Both the position numbers and the translations under genes were made by a program. A model generated the notes under the pieces. That model had not been told where the DNA came from and ran no database searches. It saw nothing but the letters and a program-made list of their open reading frames with translations. This document shows, one piece after another, positions 7,056 to 16,439 of a stretch of DNA of 39,111 bases. The stretch is from positions 1-39,111 of the forward strand of contig JADYUE010000021.1 in assembly GCA_021531615.1 (NCBI GenBank), in the 5' to 3' direction. This DNA is from Fusobacterium varium. Lineage in GTDB: Bacteria > Fusobacteriota > Fusobacteriia > Fusobacteriales > Fusobacteriaceae. Every line of letters starts with the position of its first letter. Within the stretch, counting starts at the first letter, position 1.

Positions 7056-7748
7056 TTAAAAGAATATTGCCCTAACTAAAGGAGCTATTGCTATAGTTAA
7101 AATTCCAGCTATAACTATTGAAAGAGCACTCATTGCCCCTTCTACCTCTCCCATCTCTATCGCTCTACTTGTTCCAACAGCATGGCTTGATATACCTATT
7201 CCTATTCCCTTTGCCACTGGATGTTTTATTCTACAAAGAGAACACACATATGGTGCTGACACATTTCCTATTATTCCTGTAACTATAATAGCAAATACTG
7301 TTATTGATGGAATCCCTCCTAATAAAGTAGAAAGTTCAATCCCTATAGGAGTTGTTATAGATTTAGGCATAAAAGACAATAGTAATTTTTGATCTATTCC
7401 CATAATCTTTCCTAAAACAACTACTGAGATTATAGCAGTTAAAGATCCTGCAACCCCTCCAACCATTATAGGTAAAAAATTCTTTTTCAAAAGATTTAAC
7501 TGTCTATATAATGGTACAGCAAGTACAACTGTTGCTGGAGCTAAAAAGAATAGTATCAGATCTCCTCCAACCATATAATTGCTAACTGGTACTTTAAAAT
7601 AATTTAAAAATCCCATAACTATAATTGTTCCTATAAGTAGTGGATTAAATAGTGCTAATTTAGTTTTATTAAATATATATTTCCCTATTTCAAATGCTAC
7701 AAGACTTATTACCACTCCAAATAGAGGTGTATTAGTTAAGCTTTCCAT
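7056..7748 (-). CDS. lrgB: LrgB/CidB family membrane protein
   Basis: A 230-residue protein of the LrgB/CidB/YohK family (TC 2.A.122-like), with about six membrane segments and the conserved SITTPIGIELS and GISSHAVGTSRAIEMGE motifs. LrgAB/CidAB were linked to holin/antiholin-like control of autolysis in Staphylococcus and to pyruvate transport in other bacteria; which applies here is unknown. A longer reading frame starts 7 codons upstream, but AGGAG at 7756-7760 fits the ATG at 7746-7748. It overlaps the end of lrgA by 17 bases, so the two are coupled. Confidence 0.88.
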   Translation of the reverse strand: MESLTNTPLFGVVISLVAFEIGKYIFNKTKLALFNPLLIGTIIVMGFLNYFKVPVSNYMVGGDLILFFLAPATVVLAVPLYRQLNLLKKNFLPIMVGGVAGSLTAIISVVVLGKIMGIDQKLLLSFMPKSITTPIGIELSTLLGGIPSITVFAIIVTGIIGNVSAPYVCSLCRIKHPVAKGIGIGISSHAVGTSRAIEMGEVEGAMSALSIVIAGILTIAIAPLVRAIFF

Positions 7749-8094
7749 ATTTTTTCTCCTTTCTCTCAATCATATATTGTACTGTTAAACCTGTAACTAT
7801 CATTGTCAATATTGTTGTAAATATCAATATAAATATTATCTTAAAGATCCCAGTTTTTAAAAGATATAAAGATTCTATAAGTTTAACAGATGGGGGCATA
7901 AAAAATATTGTCATATTTACCAATAGAAAATCACTTGCCTTTTCTATCTTCTCTAGCTTTATAACCTTAAAATAAAGCATTACAAATAAAAGTAACATTC
8001 CATTTATAGTTCCAGGCAATGGAAATTTTAAAACTTCTGCCATAAGAACACCAATATAATTAATAATAAAAATAATTAAAAATTCTTGTATCAT
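7732..8094 (-). CDS. lrgA: LrgA/CidA family membrane protein
   Basis: A 120-residue protein with four predicted membrane helices, matching the LrgA/CidA (YohJ) holin-like family: FPLPGTINGMLLLF in the N-terminal third and FFMPPSVKLIES in the middle are family signatures. It is the usual upstream partner of LrgB, and the two probably form one membrane complex. GGAGGA lies 4 bases before the ATG. A strong promoter (8123-8151) precedes it; no LytSR-type regulator gene is in the window. Confidence 0.88.
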   Translation of the reverse strand: MIQEFLIIFIINYIGVLMAEVLKFPLPGTINGMLLLFVMLYFKVIKLEKIEKASDFLLVNMTIFFMPPSVKLIESLYLLKTGIFKIIFILIFTTILTMIVTGLTVQYMIERKEKKYGKLN

Positions 8095-8122
8095 TTTTTC
8101 CTCCTGAATATTGATAAAAGAT

Positions 8123-8151
8123 ATTTTAGCACTATTTGTTCAGAATTGCAA
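8123..8151 (-). promoter_or_regulatory. Promoter of lrgAB
   Basis: On the minus strand TTGCAA (8146-8151), a 17-base spacer, then TGC-TAAAAT (hexamer 8123-8128). Transcription would start about 20 bases before the ribosome site. Confidence 0.7.
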
Positions 8152-8183
8152 AAAATTTCAAATATATTTTTTTCTTTGAACAT

Positions 8184-8211
8184 AAAAAGGCTGATTTCAA
8201 ACGAATCAGCC
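8184..8211 (-). terminator. Terminator of lysS
   Basis: GGCTGATT (8189-8196) pairs with AATCAGCC (8204-8211) around TCAAACG. Reading leftward the stem is followed by TTTTT at 8184-8188. It sits 18 bases after the lysS stop. Confidence 0.88.
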
Positions 8212-8229
8212 CTCAAAATTTTTTATTTA

Positions 8230-9729
<1,500 letters not shown>

Positions 9730-11157
9730 TTATTTTAATTTAAGCAAATATATACTACTTTTTGTACTCCAAGAAGTATTAGGATAATTTTGTCTTACAT
9801 AAGTAAAATAATTTCTTGCTTCTTCTTTGTTTCCAAGATTTGCATAGGCTATTGCCATATTATAATATATTTCTGCCTTTTTGTCATTGCTTTTTTCTAA
9901 AGATAGTGCTTTCTTAAAATTTTCCACTGCCTTTTTATAATTTTCAACTTGTATACTACTTTGACCTATATAATAGTATAATTGATTACTTTCTTCATAA
10001 TCCTTGTTAATTTCACTAGCTCTTTGAAAATGTACAAGTGCTTCTACATAATTTCCATTGTTATAACTACTCTCTCCATTTGATAGGAAGTTTTTAAATT
10101 GTGTGTAATTTTGATTTTCTATGTTTTCCATAGCATTTTCCATAGTTCCATCAGTAGGAGCAAATATTCCAAAAATTCCTCCTAATATCTCTGGAGAAAC
10201 ACCCTCTATTGTTCCGTTAAGATATTGATTTCCTTTGTTAATATCTCCATTTTTTAGATACCAATTTCCAATAAATTCAGCCAACTCTTTACTAGGAGTA
10301 GTTTTAAAATATTTCTCTAAAAACTCAATTTCATCTTTAGTAGCTATATTTTTTGTAGTAATTATATTTTTTAAAGTTTCATTTAAAATACTATTTTCTT
10401 CATTAAATTCTAGCATCATAGAATCTAATTTTATATTTTTTTCTCCTGAAAGTGAAAGCGCATCTATTATGCTTAATTTATCATGTTCATCAAGGTTTCC
10501 AAATTTCTTTAAAAAATTAAGCTCCTCTTTAACAACTCTATTATTTCCAGCCTTACTTGCTACTTCAATCAACATAAAAGATATCTCTTTATCTCTAAAA
10601 CTATCTGGAAATGCTATTCTATGTAAAGCAACACTATCTTGTAATAATTTTAAATTACTCATAGCATAATTTTTTAGAATTATATCATAATTATTTTGTT
10701 CCGTAAATCTATATTTTAATTTATTTGATATTGTAATTCTTCTAGTTATATCCCCTAAAGATCTTAATTCTACTTCAAAATCCCCTTGGTATATGCTTCT
10801 AAATACAAGATTTGTTCCTTTTATTCCCAACTCATAAGAGATATTTTTAGGATAATTTAAAAGTTTAAAGTCATCTTCAGCTTTTAAAGGAACTATTAGA
10901 TAATCTCCTACATATACTTCAAAATTACTTCCGTTGTATCTTTCTGAATAACTTTTTGTTTTTCCTGTTCTTAAATTTTGAGAAATAACTTGTAATAATC
11001 CTGGTGCATCTGTTGTAGTTAATACTATACTTTCTTGCTCTAAAGGAGTACTCTCCCCACTCATACTACTCCAAATATTGTCTATATCTGTATTTTGAGG
11101 AAGTCCAGTACAACTATACATAGTTAGCAAAATTAATAAAAATCCTATTATTTTCAT
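9730..11157 (-). CDS. TPR-containing lipoprotein
   Basis: A 475-residue protein with a short lipoprotein signal, MKIIGFLLILLTMYSC, the lipidated Cys being residue 16. Residues 50-150 look beta-rich. The C-terminal third has tetratricopeptide repeats: a SSYNNGNYVEALVHFQRA unit, a YYYIGQSSIQVENYKKAVE unit and a YYNMAIAYANLGNKEEARN unit. TPR lipoproteins of this size often act as envelope assembly scaffolds; no specific function is supported. AGGAGGA precedes the ATG. It sits between a hairpin (11177-11205) and lysS. Confidence 0.8.
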   Translation of the reverse strand: MKIIGFLLILLTMYSCTGLPQNTDIDNIWSSMSGESTPLEQESIVLTTTDAPGLLQVISQNLRTGKTKSYSERYNGSNFEVYVGDYLIVPLKAEDDFKLLNYPKNISYELGIKGTNLVFRSIYQGDFEVELRSLGDITRRITISNKLKYRFTEQNNYDIILKNYAMSNLKLLQDSVALHRIAFPDSFRDKEISFMLIEVASKAGNNRVVKEELNFLKKFGNLDEHDKLSIIDALSLSGEKNIKLDSMMLEFNEENSILNETLKNIITTKNIATKDEIEFLEKYFKTTPSKELAEFIGNWYLKNGDINKGNQYLNGTIEGVSPEILGGIFGIFAPTDGTMENAMENIENQNYTQFKNFLSNGESSYNNGNYVEALVHFQRASEINKDYEESNQLYYYIGQSSIQVENYKKAVENFKKALSLEKSNDKKAEIYYNMAIAYANLGNKEEARNYFTYVRQNYPNTSWSTKSSIYLLKLK

Positions 11158-11176
11158 TTTTCCTCCTAATTACTTA

Positions 11177-11205
11177 AAATAGGGCATATAAATTTTGCCC
11201 TATTT
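11177..11205 (-). terminator. Hairpin after the DUF1934 gene, weak terminator or attenuator
   Basis: AAATAGGGCA (11177-11186) pairs with TGCCCTATTT (11196-11205), 9 bases after the DUF1934 stop. Reading leftward only TTTTAAG follows, a poor U-tract, so read-through into the TPR lipoprotein gene is likely. Confidence 0.55.
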
Positions 11206-11213
11206 CAAATAGT

Positions 11214-11582
11214 TTAATACTCTTTTATAGTTATAGAGATAAGATTAACTTCTTCTCCACCATCTAATATTTTGTAAGTAAAATCTAAAATATTATCCTT
11301 ATAGCTTAAATTTTCCCCTTTTAGAGTGAATTCTTTTTTAAATCCCTCTCCATAATATACAAATTCTGTTTTTCTTTTCATATCTACATCTAAAATAGTA
11401 GCAATACCATTGTTATCTCTATCAATAATCACTCTATCTTTTAAAACAGAAATTTTACATTTTCCAAGCTTACTAAGATACTCATACTCTACAGCTTCAG
11501 AAGTTTCAATTTTTTTTCCTGTTACTATCTCATAACTTTTCTCATTGTAACTATCAAGACTTCTAATAATAAATCTACTCAT
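11214..11582 (-). CDS. DUF1934 family protein (calycin-like)
   Basis: A 122-residue soluble protein built of alternating beta strands. It resembles the DUF1934/YwiB family of small calycin-like beta-barrel proteins (ISVLKDRVIIDRDN and FTLKGENLSYKDNILDFTYKI segments). The family has no settled function. Its ATG shares one base with the stop of the DUF1292 gene (TAATG), so it is translationally coupled. Assignment rests on fold pattern, length and neighbourhood. Confidence 0.6.
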   Translation of the reverse strand: MSRFIIRSLDSYNEKSYEIVTGKKIETSEAVEYEYLSKLGKCKISVLKDRVIIDRDNNGIATILDVDMKRKTEFVYYGEGFKKEFTLKGENLSYKDNILDFTYKILDGGEEVNLISITIKEY

Positions 11583-11923
11583 TAATAATAATCCTCTTCA
11601 TCTCCATCATAGTAATCTTCATTATCAAATTTATCTCCGTAATCTTCATCTTCTCTATCGTAGTACTCATCTTCTTCATAGTCCCCAATATCTTCTCCTA
11701 AAAGATATTCCTCTTTCCAATAGTCGATTACTTCACTAGCATCTCCATCATCTAAGATTTCAAGTTCCTCTTCATCTTCATCATAAAGGAATACATGAAC
11801 ATCCCCATCAAAATCCTCTGCTATAATATACTCCTTATCCCCCATTATAACATTCTCTAGTACATGTAATTCATACTCCTCATCATCGATATCATAATAA
11901 AAAGTTTCTCCTTGTGAATACAT
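11582..11923 (-). CDS. DUF1292 family protein with acidic tyrosine-rich tail
   Basis: A 113-residue, strongly acidic protein. Residues 1-75 match DUF1292 (YrzB-like): a Y-D-I-D-D-E-E-Y start, DKEYIIAEDFDGDVHVFLY and EEELEILDDGDASEVI. The function of the family is unknown. The last ~40 residues are almost only D, E, Y and G, with nine tyrosines. AGGAGGGAAG precedes the ATG. It follows rlmH by 59 bases and is coupled to the next gene, so mutL-rlmH-DUF1292-DUF1934 reads as one group. Confidence 0.78.
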   Translation of the reverse strand: MYSQGETFYYDIDDEEYELHVLENVIMGDKEYIIAEDFDGDVHVFLYDEDEEELEILDDGDASEVIDYWKEEYLLGEDIGDYEEDEYYDREDEDYGDKFDNEDYYDGDEEDYY

Positions 11924-11982
11924 AACTTCTTCCCTCCTAAATTTTTTTTAACTTAACATTATAATTTTATGATATTTTATAA

Positions 11983-12450
11983 TTATTTATGATATTTTGT
12001 ATTTTTTAATATGCTAAACCATCTGTAAATCTGTTCTGTTAAAATAAGTCTCATCAATTGGTGTGGAAATGTCATCTTTGAAAAACTAAGTTTCATTTGT
12101 GAAGCTCTTCTTACACTTTCAGAGACCCCATATGAACCTCCAATGATAAAATTAATACTACTTACACCATTAACAGTTAATCTTTCTATCTCCTCAGCCA
12201 TCTCCTCTGATGAATAATTTTTTCCTTGTATATCTAACAATATATTATATCCACCTATTTTTTCAAGAGTTTTTAAAATTTCCTCTCCCTCTTTCTCAAT
12301 AGATATATTTCTATTATTGTCATTTCCATCTTCTTTAAGTTCTATAATTCTCATTTTAGCAAAAGATTGCATTCTTTTCAAGAACTCATTTATTCCATCT
12401 ATAATATATTTCTCTTTTACCTTTCCTACACATACAATAGATATGTTCAA
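11983..12450 (-). CDS. rlmH: 23S rRNA (pseudouridine1915-N3)-methyltransferase
   Basis: A 155-residue SPOUT-class methyltransferase, which methylates pseudouridine 1915 in helix 69 of 23S rRNA on assembled ribosomes. The SAM-binding trefoil-knot motifs are clear: NFIIGGSYG (about 100-108) and FPHQLMRLILTEQIYRWFSI, ending in the conserved YHK. The start is TTG at 12448-12450, with GGAG at 12457-12460. It lies 30 bases after mutL and is probably in the same transcript. Confidence 0.94.
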   Translation of the reverse strand: MNISIVCVGKVKEKYIIDGINEFLKRMQSFAKMRIIELKEDGNDNNRNISIEKEGEEILKTLEKIGGYNILLDIQGKNYSSEEMAEEIERLTVNGVSSINFIIGGSYGVSESVRRASQMKLSFSKMTFPHQLMRLILTEQIYRWFSILKNTKYHK

Positions 12451-12480
12451 AATTTTCTCCTTTTCATATTTTTATTATAT

Positions 12481-14412
12481 TTATTTTCTTTTAAATAATT
12501 TTTCTAAATCATTCATTGTTATTTTTATTATGATTGGTCTACCATGAGGACAAGTATATTCACCTATCTCATGAAGTTCTTCTACCATAATTTCCATCTC
12601 TTCTTGTGTCAGTTTTTCATTTGCCTTTACAGCTCCTCTACAAGACATTGAAATTATTATATTCTCCCTTATATCCTTAGATTTATCCTCTTTTAAATTT
12701 CTTAAAATCTCTCTAAAAATATTCTCGATACTATCTCTAAAATTCATTATTGGAACTGCTCTAATTAAAATCTCATTATCTCCAAATTCATCTATCTCAA
12801 AACCAAATTTTGTAAAACTATCTATATTTTCAAAAACAAGCTCTCTCTCTCTAGGATCAACTAATACCCTTATGGGTACTAATAATTGTTGACTACTAAC
12901 CTCTTTATTAGAGTATTCCTCTTTTAAATTTTCATAAAGTATTCTTTCATGAACTATATGTTGATCATAGATTTCTAATATTCCATCTCTTTCAACTAAA
13001 ATGAAAGAATTAAATATTTGTCCCAATACTTTAAAATCTATCTTTTTATTTTTCTTCTGAAAATTATTATCTTTTTTTTCTAATTTTTCCTCTTTTATAT
13101 CTTCTTTAATTAGTTTTTCTTCTTCAATATTTTCAATTATTTTTTCTTCTTTTTTCTCTTTTCCTAGCCAGTTAAAACTATTTTCACTATCATTTACTTC
13201 AAATTCTTCTATTTTTTTATTTTCAATAGGAGTTTTTTGGGGAATTTCGAGAGCTCTCGAAATATCTTCCTTTAATTTATTCTCCTCTTTTCTTTCAACT
13301 AGCTTATCATTTATCTCTTTTTTCTCATATTTTTCAACTTTTATATCTTCAAATTGCTTATTCTCTGCTTTTAATGGGACAAATTTTGAAAATTCAGTAA
13401 AATCTAAAAAATTATCCTCTTTTTTCTCTTCAAAAGTTGGAGATACAAATTTATCATCTCTATCAAAACTATTTTCTATCTCTTTCAATATTTTTTCATA
13501 TATAAATTTCTCATCAGAAAATTTTACAATTTTTTTAGAAGGATGAACATTTACATCAACTTCTTGTGGATCTATCTCTAAAAATATTATTGCAAAGGGA
13601 TATCTTCCTTTCATAAGTTTAGTATAGTATCCATCTATTACTGCATTCTCTATCAATTTAGATTTTACCATTCTACCATTTACAAAGGTAAAGATAGAGT
13701 CCTTTGTTGATCTATATAGAGAACCATTTCCTAAATATCCCATAGAAAATTTCTTACAATTTTTTAAAACATTATTTCCAAAAATCTCTACTACTGCATT
13801 GTCCAAACCATTTCCAGTAGTTTTTATACTTACCTTATCATCTAATATCAAAGTTATAGCCACATCTGCATTCCCTAAAGCCTCTTGTATAACGATATCC
13901 TTTATATTCATATATTCAGTTGTAGTTTTTCTTAAAAATTTTAATCTTGCAGGAGTATTGAAAAATAGATCTTTTATCTCTATTGTAGTTCCTCTATTTC
14001 TCTGTATCTCTTTAAGCCCTGTAATCTTTCCACCAGATACATTTACTGCTGATCCTATTGATGATTCTTCGTCTTTTGAAGAAAGTATCATCTTAGAAAC
14101 TGCTGCTATTGATGATAAAGCCTCACCTCTAAAACCATATGTAAAAAGATTGTATAGATCCTCTTTCTTTCTAATCTTACTTGTAGCATGTCTTTCTACT
14201 GACATTAAGAGATCTTCTTGTGACATTCCCTTTCCATCATCACTTATTATTACATGCTTACCACCATTTTTTACATCTATCTTTATATTTTTACTACCAG
14301 CATCTAAAGAGTTTTCCAACAATTCTTTTATCATACTTGCAGGATTTTCAACTACTTCTCCAGCTGCTATCATATTTGAAACTGATTCATCTAATACCTT
14401 AATTAACCCCAT
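12481..14412 (-). CDS. mutL: DNA mismatch repair protein MutL
   Basis: A 643-residue GHKL ATPase/endonuclease of mismatch repair. The N-terminal ATPase motifs are ELLENSLDAG (E30, N34), DDGKGM (58-63) and TYGFRGEAL (91-99). A Lys/Glu-rich linker runs from about 330 to 457. The C-terminal domain keeps the DQHxxHERxxYE endonuclease motif (from D483), SCRGAVKAN and CPHGRP (from about 621), so this is a nicking MutL of the kind found in species without MutH. GGAGGTG precedes the ATG. mutS is not in the window. Confidence 0.96.
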   Translation of the reverse strand: MGLIKVLDESVSNMIAAGEVVENPASMIKELLENSLDAGSKNIKIDVKNGGKHVIISDDGKGMSQEDLLMSVERHATSKIRKKEDLYNLFTYGFRGEALSSIAAVSKMILSSKDEESSIGSAVNVSGGKITGLKEIQRNRGTTIEIKDLFFNTPARLKFLRKTTTEYMNIKDIVIQEALGNADVAITLILDDKVSIKTTGNGLDNAVVEIFGNNVLKNCKKFSMGYLGNGSLYRSTKDSIFTFVNGRMVKSKLIENAVIDGYYTKLMKGRYPFAIIFLEIDPQEVDVNVHPSKKIVKFSDEKFIYEKILKEIENSFDRDDKFVSPTFEEKKEDNFLDFTEFSKFVPLKAENKQFEDIKVEKYEKKEINDKLVERKEENKLKEDISRALEIPQKTPIENKKIEEFEVNDSENSFNWLGKEKKEEKIIENIEEEKLIKEDIKEEKLEKKDNNFQKKNKKIDFKVLGQIFNSFILVERDGILEIYDQHIVHERILYENLKEEYSNKEVSSQQLLVPIRVLVDPRERELVFENIDSFTKFGFEIDEFGDNEILIRAVPIMNFRDSIENIFREILRNLKEDKSKDIRENIIISMSCRGAVKANEKLTQEEMEIMVEELHEIGEYTCPHGRPIIIKITMNDLEKLFKRK

Positions 14413-14448
14413 TTTTCACCTCCTTAAAAAAACAACATACTGCTTTTC

Positions 14449-14477
14449 ATTATCTAACATATTTCATATAATTTCAA
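14449..14477 (-). promoter_or_regulatory. Promoter of mutL
   Basis: On the minus strand TTGAAA (14472-14477), a 17-base spacer, then GATAAT (14449-14454). It lies about 40 bases before the ATG in the divergent region shared with the TPR gene at 14576. Confidence 0.55.
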
Positions 14478-14575
14478 TAGCTTTTTTAATTTTTTTAAAA
14501 TTAGTTGCCATTTTCTTTTTATTTTGCCATAATTATATTATGATATTTTACTAGAGTTTTAAGAGGTGCTTTATA

Positions 14576-16420
14576 ATGAAAAAAATCTTTATCCTTCTAT
14601 TTTTTATTTTAAATATAAATATTTTTAGTTATAACTATGACGATTATTCAATTTTTATCCAAGGAAAAAATGCCTATGAACAGAAAGATTATATTACAGC
14701 TCAAGAAAATTTTGAAACTTTGATGAGAAGTTTTGGTTACTCTCCTATTTTAAAAAACAACTATGCTTTTTACTTTATTGGAATGACATATTATAAGCTT
14801 GGAGATTATGAAAAAGCTGTTTACTATCTACAAAAAGCTGTATTTACTTATAATAGTTCTTTTTTAACTAAGGAATCAAAATTTGAAAAAAATAGTTATC
14901 TTGCTGAAAGAGATTACTCTTTAGGGGATGCTCTTTTTAAAATTGATAATTCTGAACTAGGTGAAACATATCTTAAAAGATTGGATTATAACTATTATTC
15001 ACCAAAAGCAAGTTATTTTGAAAAGAAAGCCTTGCTTTTACTTATGGAGAAAAAAAATGGTTTTGAAGATTACTATAATTTAAAATTTAATGAAGATTTA
15101 AAAGCTGCTGATAAATTATCTGATGATAAACTTTTAAAAGTTACAGAATATTTTTATAGTCAAAAAAAATTTGATAGTGCTATTTATACAGGAAAGAAAA
15201 TTCTTTCTTCAACTTCAAAAGATTCAGAAATAAAGGAAAAAGCTATTATAGAAATTTTTAAAAGTTATCTTCGAGAAAAAAACTATAAAGAGATTATAGA
15301 TATAGCAAATAAATATGATAAAATTATTGATTCAAATATTCTATTTTTCTATAAAGGACTTGCTTACTATAATTTAAAAGATTTTTCAAGATGCCTTTAT
15401 TCCTTTGAAAATATAAAAGATGGAAAATATTTTCCTACAGCTCTCTTATATATTAGTGGAATTTACTACTCTTTTGGAGATTATAACAAAGTTATTACAA
15501 CAGTAAATAAAATCTCCACTAAAAATATTATAGCTGATATTTTATTAGCTGACTCTTATTTAAAACTAAAAAAAGAGAGAAAATTTGAAGAAACAGCTAG
15601 AAAAATTATAAATAACTACCCTAATTCATATGAAGGATTATTTTTTGCTTTTATTTTAGAAAATAAAAATATGGATTTAGCCTCTCACAATGCAACTTTT
15701 AAAATAGGTTTAATTATTGACAACTTTTTAAATTCTACTAAAGATAATAGTGATGAGGTGTTTGATAAAATTAACTATTTAGAATTAGATAAATTATGTA
15801 ATATATCTAAAATGCAAAATGAAGAGTTATTAAAAATCGAACTTCAAAATAGTAGTTTTGTAAATAAATATTCTATTTCAAATGGTGTTGCTATTACTAA
15901 CATTTTAGAAAAAGGTAAGTTTTATGATTTAGCATATAAGAACTCTTCTAATTATAGAAAGGAATTTTTTAAATATAGAGATCTTATAAAATACAACTAT
16001 CCTCTATATTATAAAGATATTGTTGATAACTGCTCTACAAAATATGATATTCCTCAAGAGCTTATATACACAACTATGCTTTTAGGAAGTAACTTTGATA
16101 GAGAGGCTATCTCTGAAAACTCTAAAATTGGTTTAATGATGGTTCCTTTTAAACACACTGAAGAGATTGATGAACTTTTAAAACCTGAAGTTAATATTGA
16201 ATTAGGGGCTAGAAAATTAAAGGAGCTTTTAAAAAAATATAATGGGGATAAATTAAAAACACTTATTCATTACAATTTTGGAGAGCGTGTAGTAAAAAAT
16301 ATAAAATTCGATTTTGATGGAGATATTAATCTTGATACCATTTCTAACCCTCAAGAAAAATATGAGGTTCAAAACTTGATTATAACATATATCTTCTATA
16401 AAAAATTATATAATTTTTAA
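14576..16420 (+). CDS. Exported TPR protein with a degenerate lytic transglycosylase (SLT) domain
   Basis: A 614-residue protein with a signal peptide (MKKIFILLFFILNINIFSYN), a long helical TPR region (IGMTYYKLGDYEKAVYYLQKA near residue 70 and later units) and a C-terminal domain resembling Slt70-type lytic transglycosylases. In active enzymes the catalytic Glu lies in an E-S-x-F/W motif. Here the aligned stretch is MLLGSNF, with Gly504 in place of Glu, while the surrounding framework (SENSKIGLMMVPF for GLMQ-x-MP, YNFGERVV for YNxGxGxV) is kept. It is therefore probably a non-catalytic peptidoglycan-binding or scaffold protein. recJ starts 19 bases later. Confidence 0.75.
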   Translation: MKKIFILLFFILNINIFSYNYDDYSIFIQGKNAYEQKDYITAQENFETLMRSFGYSPILKNNYAFYFIGMTYYKLGDYEKAVYYLQKAVFTYNSSFLTKESKFEKNSYLAERDYSLGDALFKIDNSELGETYLKRLDYNYYSPKASYFEKKALLLLMEKKNGFEDYYNLKFNEDLKAADKLSDDKLLKVTEYFYSQKKFDSAIYTGKKILSSTSKDSEIKEKAIIEIFKSYLREKNYKEIIDIANKYDKIIDSNILFFYKGLAYYNLKDFSRCLYSFENIKDGKYFPTALLYISGIYYSFGDYNKVITTVNKISTKNIIADILLADSYLKLKKERKFEETARKIINNYPNSYEGLFFAFILENKNMDLASHNATFKIGLIIDNFLNSTKDNSDEVFDKINYLELDKLCNISKMQNEELLKIELQNSSFVNKYSISNGVAITNILEKGKFYDLAYKNSSNYRKEFFKYRDLIKYNYPLYYKDIVDNCSTKYDIPQELIYTTMLLGSNFDREAISENSKIGLMMVPFKHTEEIDELLKPEVNIELGARKLKELLKKYNGDKLKTLIHYNFGERVVKNIKFDFDGDINLDTISNPQEKYEVQNLIITYIFYKKLYNF

Positions 16421-16439
16421 GATTTAAAAAGGAGAAAAA

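Noticed and set aside
13799-14554. 251-codon open frame antisense to mutL
   Set aside because: It lies opposite the conserved MutL ATPase domain; its hydrophobic, Ser/Ile-rich product is the usual mirror of an AT-rich gene.
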